Assembly: GCA_051305935.1 (NCBI GenBank)
Contig: JBPPMG010000305.1
Coordinates: 1-22,412 of the forward strand
Origin: JACPDH01 sp051305935
Lineage (GTDB): Bacteria > Acidobacteriota > Thermoanaerobaculia > Gp7-AA8
Direction of reading: 5' to 3'
Length of the DNA: 22,412 bases
Shown here: positions 1-8,240 of the stretch, in pieces
How the letters are laid out: every line of letters begins with the position of its first letter
Numbering within the stretch: the stretch's first letter is position 1
Notes under the pieces: model-generated
The model's input: only the letters and a program-made list of their open reading frames with translations
What the model was told of the DNA's origin: nothing
Database searches by the model: none
Position numbers and translations under genes: made by a program

Positions 1-2082
1 GTTGTCGTTCGTCACCGTGAACGTGAGCGTCTGGCCCGACTCGTTCGCCGGTCCCGCGCTCACTCCGGTCGCCCACGGGCTCGCCGAGAAGACTCCCGAG
101 TCCTCGAGGACCGTCGCGTCGCCGCCGCCCGCGAACACCGGCACGTCGTTGACGCACGTCACGGTAATCGTGACCGTAGCCGTCGACCCGCCGTTGAGCG
201 TATAGGTGAAGCTGTCGGACCCGCACGCGTCCGCGTTAGGCTGATACGTGAGGCCCGTGCCGCCGCCGGTGATGACCACCGCGCCAATCGTCCCCTGGGT
301 GACCGAGGCAATCGTCAGCGGGCCGCCGTCGATGTCGGTGTCGTTCGCGAGAACGGCGATCGCCGTCGCCGCGGCATCCTCGAGCAGCGTGGCCGAGTCG
401 GCGACCGCGAGCGGGACGTCGTCCACGCCGGTCACCGTGACCGTCACCGTCGCCGTCGCCGTCTCGCCGCGCGAATCGCTGATCGTGTAGGTGAACGTGT
501 CGTCGAGTGTCGCGCCCGCCGCGAGCGCCTGCAGAACCGCACTGCCGGTCGGGTTGTAGTTGATGATCCCGCCCGCTCCGATCGTCACCGCCCCGAGCGT
601 TCCCGCGGTATTCACCGACTGGATCGTCAGCGTCACGTCGTCCGGATCCGAGTCGTTCGCGAGCACCGCGATCCCGATCGCCACATCCTCGGTCGTCGCC
701 GCGAAGTCCGCGACCGCGACCGGCGGCAGGTTCGTGGAGTTGACGATGATCGACACGCGCGCCACGTTCGACACGCTCCCGCCATCCGACGCCGTGTACT
801 GGAAGAAGTCCGCTCCGAAGTAGCCGACTCGCGGACGGTAGGTGAACGAGCCGTCCGCGTTGAGCGAGAACGTCACCGCTCCCACGGGCCCCTGAACGAG
901 CTGCGCAACCAGCGCGTTGCCTTCGGGGTCGGTGTCGTTCGCGAGCACGCCCGGCGCGGACACGGTGAGCGTAGTGCCTTCGTCCATCGTGTAGCGATCG
1001 TTCACCGCGGTCGGGGCGTCACCCGTCTGGGTGCCCACGTTGATGACGATTTCCGCGAACGTACGTCCGTTCACGTCGTCCGAAACGAGCAGCGTGAACA
1101 TGTCGGGGCCCTGGTAGTCGGTCGAAGGCGTGTATACGAGCGACGCCTCGACCATGGGCACAGTCTTCGTGCCGACAGTGATGTCCGAGAGCGTCCCGTG
1201 CGACGGCCCGGAAACGATGGCCCACGTCATCGGATCGTCGTCCGGATCGGTCGCCGAGATGTCGATCGTCACCGGATTGTTCTTGTCGGTGGTCACGGTC
1301 GCGTCCGCGACGAGCGGAGGCCGGTTCACCGGACGGTCGAGCTGCAGCGCGCCGTCGTTGGTCTGGTTGTCGACGGTGGTCGCGTAGACGAACGCGGAGC
1401 CGCTCTGGGCCTCGAACGAATACGTGTGCCCTGCGACGGGCTCGCGTCCGAGGAGCATCTGGGCGGGCTGCTGCCGGAACGTCTCGCCGGCGTATTCGAG
1501 CATGATCGGCTCGCCGACCGACGTGCCCGCAGCGTCGCGCTCGACGACGCGGAACGTCGTGTTGTCCTCACCGAGCGTGCGGACGCCGATGTTGAAGCGA
1601 TAGCGCGCCATGTTTGCGGGCGCAACCAGCACGAACCGATAGCCGATCACCGGGGCATCGGATTCTTCGAGCACCGGGATCATGAGCCCGCGCGTCCCGA
1701 AGTTGCCCTGGTCGTCGAAGGCGCGCACGACGACACGAGGCCGTCCGCCCTCGAACGGAAGGATGTCGAGAGAGCCGAGGCCGGTCGCGCCCATCGTCGC
1801 GAGCACGTCGGCGTAGCGGATCGTCTGCTTCGGCCCAATCTCGTAGTCGAGCGTCGCGAGCTCGGCTGCCTCAGGCGCCGCCGACTGCGGGAGGAACATC
1901 AGCGAGCCGCGCATCACCCCCGTACCCGGGTTGTGCAGCTGCATCTCCGTCCGGAAGTTCGCGCCGTTCACTCCGGCTGTCGAACCGACGACCGGGACGA
2001 TCATGCGCCCGTCCGCCTCCGCGATTCCCGTGATTGCAACGATCAGGATCAGAGCTGCGAACAGTGCGCGTGACTGGCTCAT
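1..2082 (-). CDS. Secreted tandem Ig-like (Big_9/cadherin-like) repeat protein, 3'-truncated
   Basis: An open frame of 694 codons runs off the left edge with no stop. The start is ATG at 2082, with GGGAG six bases upstream. Residues 1-23 form a signal peptide (MSQSRALFAALILIVAITG followed by a hydrophilic mature start). Residues about 24-250 are a beta-rich N-terminal region beginning 'GRMIVPVVGSTAGVNG', a type seen in surface proteins of Acidobacteria-like genomes. From about 255 onward come at least four Ig-like repeats and part of a fifth. Each has the family motifs LANDTDPEGN or VLANDSDPDD, then GxxTYxP and FTYTxSD; the repeats start near residues 255, 350, 450 and 556. This architecture is typical of large exported or outer-surface adhesion proteins. 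No anchor is visible because the C-terminus lies outside the window. The role in adhesion is inferred. The leader is probably regulated, see the structured element at 2198-2332. Confidence 0.9.
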   Translation of the reverse strand, partial: MSQSRALFAALILIVAITGIAEADGRMIVPVVGSTAGVNGANFRTEMQLHNPGTGVMRGSLMFLPQSAAPEAAELATLDYEIGPKQTIRYADVLATMGATGLGSLDILPFEGGRPRVVVRAFDDQGNFGTRGLMIPVLEESDAPVIGYRFVLVAPANMARYRFNIGVRTLGEDNTTFRVVERDAAGTSVGEPIMLEYAGETFRQQPAQMLLGREPVAGHTYSFEAQSGSAFVYATTVDNQTNDGALQLDRPVNRPPLVADATVTTDKNNPVTIDISATDPDDDPMTWAIVSGPSHGTLSDITVGTKTVPMVEASLVYTPSTDYQGPDMFTLLVSDDVNGRTFAEIVINVGTQTGDAPTAVNDRYTMDEGTTLTVSAPGVLANDTDPEGNALVAQLVQGPVGAVTFSLNADGSFTYRPRVGYFGADFFQYTASDGGSVSNVARVSIIVNSTNLPPVAVADFAATTEDVAIGIAVLANDSDPDDVTLTIQSVNTAGTLGAVTIGAGGIINYNPTGSAVLQALAAGATLDDTFTYTISDSRGETATATVTVTVTGVDDVPLAVADSATLLEDAAATAIAVLANDTDIDGGPLTIASVTQGTIGAVVITGGGTGLTYQPNADACGSDSFTYTLNGGSTATVTITVTCVNDVPVFAGGGDATVLEDSGVFSASPWATGVSAGPANESGQTLTFTVTNDN

Positions 2083-2160
2083 TGATGCTCCCGGTGATGG
2101 ATTGTCGTCCACGAATCTGTTCGACCCGTAGACGCGACAACATGTATGCGTAATCGGAAC

Positions 2161-2170
2161 GAAACGTTTC
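2161..2170. promoter_or_regulatory. GAAACGTTTC palindrome, possible operator
   Basis: A perfect 10-bp palindrome lies about 80 bases upstream of the Ig-like protein start. It resembles the half-site pattern of LacI-family operators. Nothing else supports its function, and it does not extend beyond 10 bp. Confidence 0.2.
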
Positions 2171-2197
2171 CAGAACTGCCGGTTCGGCATCAGCGAC

Positions 2198-2227
2198 AAA
2201 AAAACGGGAGGCAGATCCACCTCCCGT
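2198..2227 (-). terminator. Intrinsic terminator or attenuator in the leader of the Ig-like protein gene
   Basis: On the minus strand an 8-bp perfect stem (ACGGGAGG / CCTCCCGT, 2220-2227 and 2204-2211, 8-nt loop) is followed immediately by a run of seven T (2198-2204). It lies 116 bases upstream of the ATG at 2082 and downstream of the pilus ATPase terminator at 2333-2371. It therefore ends a separate short transcript or acts as an attenuator for the Ig-like protein gene. Confidence 0.8.
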
Positions 2228-2332
2228 ACGAACCCACGTAAACGAAGCGGCGAGATCCTACCATCTCTGCTTCGTGAACGAGACCACCGATCGGTTACGC
2301 CGGCAGTAGCAATGCTCACGCGCTTCAGGTTC
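2228..2332 (-). ncRNA. Candidate structured leader RNA or small RNA
   Basis: This stretch, read on the minus strand, lies between two intrinsic terminators. It contains a long hairpin. The outer arms 2269-2280 and 2237-2248 pair over 12 positions with a two-base internal mismatch. The inner arms GAGAT/ATCTC (2263-2267 and 2252-2256) close a GGTAGG loop. The terminator at 2198-2227 follows directly. This order (structured domain, terminator, about 115 nt, ATG) fits a riboswitch-like attenuator or a roughly 100-130-nt small RNA. I could not match it to a known riboswitch core and found no ORF here. Confidence 0.4.
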
Positions 2333-2371
2333 AAAAAAACCGGACGCGGGCATCGCTGCCCGCGTCCGGTT
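2333..2371 (-). terminator. Strong intrinsic terminator of the pilus ATPase genes
   Basis: On the minus strand a 13-bp perfect GC-rich stem (ACCGGACGCGGGC with GCCCGCGTCCGGT, 2339-2351 and 2358-2370) has a 6-nt loop and one extra A-T pair at the base. It runs into seven T (2333-2339). It starts about 20 bases after the stop of the GAF-PilB gene and should end that transcript. Confidence 0.92.
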
Positions 2372-2392
2372 CTCGAATCGAATTGCGCGGCG

Positions 2393-4699
2393 TCACTTCA
2401 CGGCGACGGCGCGGATCTGCTTGAAGTCGGCTACGCCCTTGAACATCTTCAGCAGACCGTCCTGCAGCAGCGTGGTCATGCCGCCTTCGAGCGCCAGCGT
2501 GCGAAGCTCGTCGATCGGCGCGCGTCGCTGCACGGCCCGCTTGACGTCGTCGCTGCCGACGAGGAGCTCGTGGATGCCCATGCGCCCCTTGAAGCCCGAG
2601 TTGTTGCAGTCCCTGCAGCCTTTCGGCTTGTAGAGCGTCAGCTCCGGCGTGTAGGTGATCCCGGTGCGCGCGAACCACCGCTCGCCGTAAATCTGCACGA
2701 TCTCGTCGAACTCTTCCTGCGCCGGGTGGTACGCCTCCTTGCACTTGGTGCAAAGCGTCCGGATAAGGCGCTGCGCCATGATGCCGAGCAGCGCGTCGGC
2801 GAAGTTGAACGGATCGATGTTCATGTCGAGAAGACGCGTGATCGTCTCCGGCGCGGAGTTCGTGTGAAGCGTCGAGAAAACGAGGTGGCCCGTGAGCGAC
2901 GCCTCGATGCCGATCGCCGCCGTCTCGTGGTCGCGCATCTCACCGACCATGATCACGTCGGGGTCGGCGCGCAGGAACGAGCGCATGGCCACGGCGAAGG
3001 TGAAGTCGATCTTCGGATGGACCTGCACCTGGCGCAGACCCTTCTGCGTGATTTCGACCGGATCCTCGGCGGTCCAGATCTTCATGTCGACGGTGTTGAT
3101 GAAGCCGAGCGCCGAGTGGAGCGTCGTCGTCTTTCCGGAGCCGGTCGGGCCGACCACGAGGCAGATGCCATAGGGCTTCTGCAGGATCGCCTTGAACCGC
3201 TCGAGATTCGAGTCGGAGAATCCCATCTTCTCGATCGGCAACGGCTTCGACGCGGCGAGGATACGCATGACGACGTCTTCGTTGCCGTTCGCCGTCGGGA
3301 TCGTCGCGACGCGGAGCTCGATCGTCCCCTTCGCGTACTTGAACCTGATCTTTCCGTCCTGCGGCTTCCGCTTCTCGGAGATGTCGAGCTTCGCCATGAT
3401 CTTCAGGCGCTGCACGACCGCGTTCCGGTGCGCGCCCGGAATCTCGAGGTACTTCTCGCAGTCGCCGTCGACCCGGAGCCGGATCAGGCACGGGTTCTTC
3501 GCGCCGTCGGGCTCGACGTGGATGTCCGACGCGCCGCGCGCATACGACTCGATGATGAGCTGGTTCACGAACTTGACGATGCCGGAGTCGGTCTCGTCGA
3601 TCTCGGGGATATCGGGGTTCTTCTCTTCTTCGATCTCGGCCTCACCTTCGCCGAGCTCAGTGATGATCCGCGCGAGATCGCCGGCGGCCGTCGACTCTCC
3701 AGGCGCCGCCTCCCCGTAGGAGTTCGCGATGTACGCCATGATGTCGCCCTTGAGGCCGATCATGAAGTCGAACCGAGGCGAGAGGTTCATCGCGCGCACG
3801 CCATCGAGGCGCATCATGTCGTGCGGATCGTCGATGACCATGATGAGCACGCCCGCCTTCCGCTCCACCGGGGCGCAGGCGTACTTCTTCCACATGTCCG
3901 ACCCGACGCGGCCGCGGAGGTCGGTCGGGATCATCTGCACCCCGTCGTAGACGAACGGATCCGCGTTGTAGAAGGAGGCGAGCGACTTGAGGATCTCGTC
4001 CTTCGGGACGTTGAACTCCTCGACCATCGCCTCCGTCACGTCGATGTTGTTCACGCGCGCATGCGAGACCGCCGCGTCGAGGTCCTTTTCCGAGATGATG
4101 CCCTTGTCGATCAGCCCGCCGAACTTCGTCGGCTTGGTCGAACGCGTCGCCTTGTGCTGGTTGTAGAAGGCGATTCCCAGGATCCGCGCGATCTCCTCGG
4201 CGGCCGCGGCGTCCTGCGGCGAGAACTCGCCCCCACCCTTCTTGTTGATGAGCTGCACCACGCCGAGCAGGTACTTCTCGAACATGATCGGCGTGGCGAG
4301 CACGGAGCGTGTGCGATAGCCCGTCTGCTTGTCCCAGCGCTGGTCGAACTTCAGGTTCGGGTGCAGCTTCCCGAGCTCCGCGCCGTCGTAGGCGTCCTTG
4401 ATGTTGATCGTCCGCCGCGAGAGCGCCGTGAACCCGGAGATCGAGGCGAACGACTTCGCCACGCGGATCTCCTTCGGCGTGTCACCGACCTTCTGGAGCG
4501 AGTAGAGCTCCTGGTTCTTCGTGTCGATCGCGTAGATCGTCAGCCGCTCGCACTCGAGCAACTCGATGATTCTGCCCACGAGAGTCGTCAGGATCTGAGA
4601 GATCGACTCCGCCGCGTTGATCTGATTCGTGATCCCCGTCAGCTTCTTCCGGTATTCGAGCTCACGCTCGAGGTGCGATGGAGGCGTCTGGACAGCCAT
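2393..4699 (-). CDS. GAF-domain PilB/GspE-type secretion ATPase
   Basis: 768 aa. It is a hexameric cytoplasmic ATPase of the type IV pilus / type II secretion family, which drives pilin extrusion. Residues about 20-185 form a GAF sensor-like domain ('RTRSVLATPIMF', 'LLGVVQLINKK'). Residues about 195-325 look like the MshEN/GspE N-terminal domain. The ATPase core has Walker A GPTGSGKT at 517-524, an Asp box (TAEDPVEI), Walker B DPDVIMVGEMRD at 579-590, and the His box LTGHLVFSTLHTN from 602. Zinc-binding cysteines are C650, C653, C695 and C698. GGGGAG lies 8 bases before the ATG. PilB is usually about 570 aa; the extra length is the GAF domain, suggesting control by a small ligand or partner. 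It lies 149 bp downstream of a second PilB in the same direction. Whether it serves a pilus or a secreton cannot be decided from sequence. Confidence 0.93.
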   Translation of the reverse strand: MAVQTPPSHLERELEYRKKLTGITNQINAAESISQILTTLVGRIIELLECERLTIYAIDTKNQELYSLQKVGDTPKEIRVAKSFASISGFTALSRRTINIKDAYDGAELGKLHPNLKFDQRWDKQTGYRTRSVLATPIMFEKYLLGVVQLINKKGGGEFSPQDAAAAEEIARILGIAFYNQHKATRSTKPTKFGGLIDKGIISEKDLDAAVSHARVNNIDVTEAMVEEFNVPKDEILKSLASFYNADPFVYDGVQMIPTDLRGRVGSDMWKKYACAPVERKAGVLIMVIDDPHDMMRLDGVRAMNLSPRFDFMIGLKGDIMAYIANSYGEAAPGESTAAGDLARIITELGEGEAEIEEEKNPDIPEIDETDSGIVKFVNQLIIESYARGASDIHVEPDGAKNPCLIRLRVDGDCEKYLEIPGAHRNAVVQRLKIMAKLDISEKRKPQDGKIRFKYAKGTIELRVATIPTANGNEDVVMRILAASKPLPIEKMGFSDSNLERFKAILQKPYGICLVVGPTGSGKTTTLHSALGFINTVDMKIWTAEDPVEITQKGLRQVQVHPKIDFTFAVAMRSFLRADPDVIMVGEMRDHETAAIGIEASLTGHLVFSTLHTNSAPETITRLLDMNIDPFNFADALLGIMAQRLIRTLCTKCKEAYHPAQEEFDEIVQIYGERWFARTGITYTPELTLYKPKGCRDCNNSGFKGRMGIHELLVGSDDVKRAVQRRAPIDELRTLALEGGMTTLLQDGLLKMFKGVADFKQIRAVAVK

Positions 4700-4752
4700 C
4701 TGGGAGCTCCCCCTCTACGGTTTGGGATAGAGGCTAAGAATAGCGCAGATCC

Positions 4753-4847
4753 GGGATTGCGCGATTTCTCGATTGCGCGAATGCGCGATTTCGAACCTGG
4801 GGCTCCCTCATTCGCGCAATCGCGCATTCGAAGAATCGCGCAATCCC
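4753..4847. repeat. Inverted array of GCGCGATT/GCGCGAAT words
   Basis: This intergenic element sits between the two PilB genes. The left arm (from 4753) and right arm (to 4847) are near-perfect reverse complements over about 39 bp. The outer 14 bp (4753-4766 with 4834-4847) match exactly. Each arm consists of three copies of the word ATTGCGCGA or its A/T-flipped form AATGCGCGA. The central loop is about 14 bp. It has no T-run, so it is not a standard terminator. Confidence 0.85.
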
Positions 4848-4848
4848 C

Positions 4849-6660
4849 TCAAATCCCCGTCACTCTCACCACTTCCTCGAACGTCGTCGTTCCCTCGGCC
4901 AGCCGGCGGAGGGCCGACTGGCGGAGAGTGCGCATCCCGCGCTTGATCGCGGTGTCCTTGATCGTCAGAAAGTCTTTCCCCTGGTCGATCAGGTCGCGCA
5001 TCGTCGCGTCGATCGTCAGGACCTCGAAGATCCCGGTCCGGCCGTAGTAGCCGGTTCCTCGACAGCGGTTGCAGCCCGCTCCCTCTTTCACGATGATCCG
5101 CTTTCCCGCCGGAGCCTGGAGATTCAACATCGCCGCCTCTTCGGCCATCAGCGGACGGTTCTGCTTGCAGTCGGTACAGATCGTGCGCATGAGGCGCTGC
5201 GCCATCGTGCCGATCAGCGTCGACGAGATCAGGAACGGCTCGATGCCGAGATCGACCAGGCGCGTGATCGACGACGACGCGTCGTTCGTGTGGAGCGTCG
5301 AGAGGACGAGATGCCCGGTGAGCGCCGCCTGCACCGCGTTCTGCGCCGTCTCGGCGTCGCGGATCTCGCCCACCATGATGATGTCGGGGTCCTGACGGAG
5401 AATCGTCCGCAGCGCCGTCGCGAACGTGAGCCCGATCTTGTTGTGCACCGCCGTCTGGTTGAACTCGTCGTACACCATCTCGATCGGGTCTTCGATCGTC
5501 GTGATGTTGATGTCGGGCGCGTACAGGTGCCTGAGCGTCGAGTACAACGTAACCGTCTTGCCCGACCCGGTCGGACCGGTCACGAGGATGATCCCGTGCG
5601 GCCGTCGGATCCACTCGTCGAAGGCCGAGAGCTCGTCCTCGTAGAATCCGAGCGCGGTGAGGTCGCGCAACATGACCTCGGGGTCGAAGATGCGCATCAC
5701 GACCTTCTCGCCGAAGGCGGTCGGCAGCGTCGAGACGCGCAGCTCGATCTCCTGTCCCTGGCGGTCGGTCTTGATGCGCCCGTCCTGCGGGCGCCGCTTC
5801 TCGGAGATGTCCATCCGGCACATCGTCTTCAACCGCGAGGTCACGGCGAGGTTCACGAGCTTCGGCATCCGGTAGATCTCGTGCAGGACGCCATCGATGC
5901 GAAACCGGATCTGCGCGTGCTCTCGCTTCGGCTCGATGTGGATGTCCGAGGCGCGGGAGTCGTAGGCGTGCTGGAGCAGGTAGTCGACCGCGTTGACGAT
6001 GTGCTGGTCGCTCGACTCCATCTCGAGATTCGACTTCAGCTTCACGTACTGCTCGAGATTGCCGAGGTCGAAGCCGCCCTTCATGTCGCGCTCGGCCTTC
6101 GTCACCGCCGAGCGGAATCCGTAGTACTCGTTGATCACGCGGCGGATGTCCGACTCGCACGCGACCACGATGTCGAGCTCGTGCCGGACCATCTCGCGGT
6201 AGAGCTCGATCGCCTGCACATCCCACGGGTTCACCATCGCGACCACGAGCCGGCCGTCGCGTATCTGCAGCGGCACCATCTGGTGGCGCCGCGCAAACGG
6301 TCGGGAGATCTTCGACTCGATGAACTCGATGTCGAGCTTGAGCGGGTCGAGCTTCACGAACGGAGCCTTCGCCTCGTCGGCGACGAGACGCGCGAAGAGA
6401 AAATCGTCGATCCGCGTCCCCTGCCCCGTCGCGTCGGTCAGGTTCAGACCGGCGACGACCCGGAACGCGCTCGTCGGATCGTCCTCGCTTCGCGAGCGCG
6501 AGCGGGCCTGAATGCGGACCTGCTTGTCGAGCGGCTCGAGGTCGGCGCGCTGCTTCTGGTCGATGAATCCCCCGGCAAGCAGAAGGTCACCGAGGTGCCC
6601 CACCGTGATCTCGACCGATTTGCGAGCCGTAGTTGTCGAATTGGTCGAGGTCGAAGACAT
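4849..6660 (-). CDS. pilB: PilB/GspE-type type IV pilus assembly ATPase
   Basis: 603 aa, close to the normal PilB length. Residues about 80-185 are the MshEN-type N-terminal domain. The ATPase core follows: SDIHIEP at 238-244, Walker A GPTGSGKT at 362-369, Asp box TIEDPIEM near 388, Walker B DPDIIMVGEIRD at 424-435, and His box LTGHLVLSTLHTND at 447-460. Zinc cysteines are C495, C498, C530 and C533, and the C-terminus has GRTGIFEVL. All catalytic residues are intact. The start at 6660 has no Shine-Dalgarno, but TAGAAT stands exactly 6 nt before the ATG, so a leaderless mRNA is likely. The gene is followed by an inverted repeat and the GAF-PilB gene, and the pair ends at the terminator at 2333-2371. 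The partners pilT, pilC and pilM-Q are not in the window, so the pilB name is by similarity. A GspE role is possible. Confidence 0.92.
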   Translation of the reverse strand: MSSTSTNSTTTARKSVEITVGHLGDLLLAGGFIDQKQRADLEPLDKQVRIQARSRSRSEDDPTSAFRVVAGLNLTDATGQGTRIDDFLFARLVADEAKAPFVKLDPLKLDIEFIESKISRPFARRHQMVPLQIRDGRLVVAMVNPWDVQAIELYREMVRHELDIVVACESDIRRVINEYYGFRSAVTKAERDMKGGFDLGNLEQYVKLKSNLEMESSDQHIVNAVDYLLQHAYDSRASDIHIEPKREHAQIRFRIDGVLHEIYRMPKLVNLAVTSRLKTMCRMDISEKRRPQDGRIKTDRQGQEIELRVSTLPTAFGEKVVMRIFDPEVMLRDLTALGFYEDELSAFDEWIRRPHGIILVTGPTGSGKTVTLYSTLRHLYAPDINITTIEDPIEMVYDEFNQTAVHNKIGLTFATALRTILRQDPDIIMVGEIRDAETAQNAVQAALTGHLVLSTLHTNDASSSITRLVDLGIEPFLISSTLIGTMAQRLMRTICTDCKQNRPLMAEEAAMLNLQAPAGKRIIVKEGAGCNRCRGTGYYGRTGIFEVLTIDATMRDLIDQGKDFLTIKDTAIKRGMRTLRQSALRRLAEGTTTFEEVVRVTGI

Positions 6661-6666
6661 GGGTGA

Positions 6667-6672
6667 ATTCTA
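6667..6672 (-). promoter_or_regulatory. -10 box (TAGAAT) of pilB, leaderless type
   Basis: TAGAAT on the minus strand ends 6 nt before the ATG at 6660, placing the expected transcription start at or next to the A of ATG. No ribosome binding site is present. Confidence 0.55.
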
Positions 6673-6734
6673 CGGGAATTGAGAATTGAGGGGGCTTCAA
6701 TCTCCATTCACAGCATCACTCCTGGTGTCGATCT

Positions 6735-6897
6735 CAGAAACCAAAATGTCGAATGTCGAATGAGGAATGGAGAATGAAGATGTGGAGGCGCGCAGCAGGC
6801 AGCTAGTTCTTCATTCCTCATTCTGCATTCGACATTCTTCATTTCGGTTTCTGGTCAACAACGAGAACCGAAATGTCGAGTGCAGCATGAAGAAGCA
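6735..6897. repeat. Inverted array of GAATGWCGAAT-like words with a third direct copy
   Basis: The left arm at 6735-6780 and right arm at 6807-6854 are reverse complements over about 45 bp with few mismatches, starting from CAGAAACC / GGTTTCTG ends. They enclose a 26-bp centre. The arms are built of 7-8-bp words (GAATGTC, GAATGAG, GAATGAA). A shorter third copy in direct orientation starts near 6867. A related short array, GAATTGAGAATTGAG, lies at 6676-6690. Translation gives nonsense of the 'HSSFCIRHSSF' type, well known as spurious ORFs. The block fills most of the 270-bp space between pilB and the rlmI-like gene. Confidence 0.85.
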
Positions 6898-6930
6898 TGG
6901 CGTCTCCCGCGAAGCCATCACTGCTCTCGA

Positions 6931-8163
6931 TCAGTTCCTCTCGCCCACCCGAAGCACCAGCCCCTTCAAGTACTCTCCTTCGGGGCAGTAGATCGAAACG
7001 GGATGGTCCTCGCCGGCACCGAGCCTGCGGAGGATCGAGGCATCGCGCCGCGCGTCGGCAGCGGCCGAGAAAACGATCTTCTGGAACAGGTCGCTCGAGA
7101 CGTGTCCGGAGCAAGAGAAGGTCACGAGCGTGCCGCCCGGCGCGACGAGGAAGAACGCCTGCATGTTGATGTCCTTGTAGCCGCGCGCGGCGCGATCGAC
7201 GTCGCCTCTCGACTTCGCGAACGCGGGAGGATCGACGACGACCAGGTCGTAGACCGCTCCCTCCGCGCGCCGTTTGCGGAGATGCTCGAAGGCGTCGGCG
7301 ACGACGAGCTGGAGGGCGGCGCTCGACCGGTTCAGCTCGTGGCTGCGGGCCGCCATCGCGATCGCCGGCGCGGAAGAGTCGATTTCCTCGACGCTCGCCG
7401 CGCCGCCTGCCGCCGCGCTCACGCCGAACCCGCCGGTGTACGAGAACACGTTCAGCACGCGCTTCCCGCGGGACATCGCGCGCACCGTCGCGCGGTTCTC
7501 ACGCTGGTCGATGAAGAAGCCGGTCTTCTGTCCTTTCCCAGGCTGGACGATGAATCGGAGCCCGTTCTCGACGATCGTCGTCTCGTTCTCGATGTCCCCG
7601 CCCTCGATGCCGATCCATTCGTCGGCAAGCGGCAGACCCTCGAGACGGCGTGATCCGAGATCGTTCTTCATCATCAGCGGCCCGACGCGCGTCAGCTTGC
7701 CCGCCTCGTCCCTCAGGATCGCGAGAACCTGGTCACGGAGCTTCTCGAGCCCCGCCGACGTGATCTCGACGACGAGCGTGCCGGCGTAGAGATCGGCGAC
7801 GAGCCCGCTCAGCCCGTCCCCCTCCGAGTGAACGAGCCGCACGGCGTCGGTCGTTTCACCGACGAGATGCGCGCGCGCCCGGACCGCGGTGGCGATCCTC
7901 TCGCGTAGCAGCTCCGGGGTGAGCGGCTGGCCGAACGTGATCGCGCGACAGCGGATCTGCGACTTCGCCGAGTAGAACCCCGAGGCGATCCGCGAGCCGT
8001 CGGCGGCAAAGACGTCGGCGATCGCCGCGTCGCCGTCCCCCTCCTCGCGCGCGATTCCTCCGTCGAACACCCACGGGTGGCGGTTCCGCAGCGCCTTGTC
8101 GCGGCCGGGTTTGAGGTGGATGCGGCGGCGGTGCTCTGGAGCGAATCGATCGATCGAGCTCAT
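6931..8163 (-). CDS. rlmI: Class I SAM-dependent rRNA methyltransferase, RlmI-like
   Basis: 410 aa, near the usual 396-400 aa. Members of this family methylate C5 of cytosine in 23S rRNA (C1962 in E. coli). An N-terminal PUA-like domain (about 14-90) carries 'RNRHPWVFDGGI'. A middle domain ends in KTGFFIDQREN (about 213-222). The Rossmann domain has SAM motif I VLNVFSYTGGFGV at 236-248, motif IV DPPAFAKS at 311-318, and TFSCSGH at 348-354 with the probable catalytic C351. I chose ATG 8163 over the in-frame GTG at 8169. TATCAT lies exactly 6 nt before ATG 8163 with no Shine-Dalgarno, so the mRNA is probably leaderless and the GTG would fall in the promoter spacer. It is divergent from the YbjN-like gene, with both promoters in a 77-bp gap. 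The exact target base is inferred from the family. Confidence 0.9.
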   Translation of the reverse strand: MSSIDRFAPEHRRRIHLKPGRDKALRNRHPWVFDGGIAREEGDGDAAIADVFAADGSRIASGFYSAKSQIRCRAITFGQPLTPELLRERIATAVRARAHLVGETTDAVRLVHSEGDGLSGLVADLYAGTLVVEITSAGLEKLRDQVLAILRDEAGKLTRVGPLMMKNDLGSRRLEGLPLADEWIGIEGGDIENETTIVENGLRFIVQPGKGQKTGFFIDQRENRATVRAMSRGKRVLNVFSYTGGFGVSAAAGGAASVEEIDSSAPAIAMAARSHELNRSSAALQLVVADAFEHLRKRRAEGAVYDLVVVDPPAFAKSRGDVDRAARGYKDINMQAFFLVAPGGTLVTFSCSGHVSSDLFQKIVFSAAADARRDASILRRLGAGEDHPVSIYCPEGEYLKGLVLRVGERN

Positions 8164-8169
8164 CCGCAC

Positions 8170-8175
8170 ATGATA
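8170..8175 (-). promoter_or_regulatory. -10 box (TATCAT) of the rlmI-like gene, leaderless type
   Basis: TATCAT on the minus strand is separated from ATG 8163 by exactly six bases. It decides between the GTG and ATG starts. Confidence 0.5.
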
Positions 8176-8228
8176 GTCGGGGTATTCGTCAACTTCCGAG
8201 TACCGGCGCCACTCGCTCTCAATCGGCC

Positions 8229-8234
8229 TATAAT
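8229..8234 (+). promoter_or_regulatory. -10 box (TATAAT) of the YbjN-like gene, leaderless type
   Basis: A perfect TATAAT ends 6 nt before the ATG at 8241, so transcription should begin at the start codon. No ribosome binding site precedes the ATG, and I see no good -35. Confidence 0.65.
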
Positions 8235-8240
8235 CGAGCC

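Noticed and set aside
1198..2073. 291-codon plus-strand frame opposite the Ig-like protein
   Set aside because: The minus-strand frame gives a signal peptide and repeated Ig-like motifs; this one is its low-complexity shadow.
2228..2332. c-di-GMP class I riboswitch or tRNA-like fold
   Set aside because: I looked for the GCAAAGCC and GGTTACCGA-type core and for a T-loop and acceptor stem. Neither is present, so only a generic structured leader is claimed.
4753..4847. Possible CRISPR or terminator at the GCGCGATT repeat
   Set aside because: The units are 8-9 bp, contiguous, with no spacers, and there is no U-tract on either strand.
2312..5047. 911-codon open frame on the plus strand
   Set aside because: It lies opposite the GAF-PilB gene and runs through a terminator and an inverted repeat. 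The translation is Arg/Asp/His-rich shadow sequence with no domain. High GC content creates such frames.
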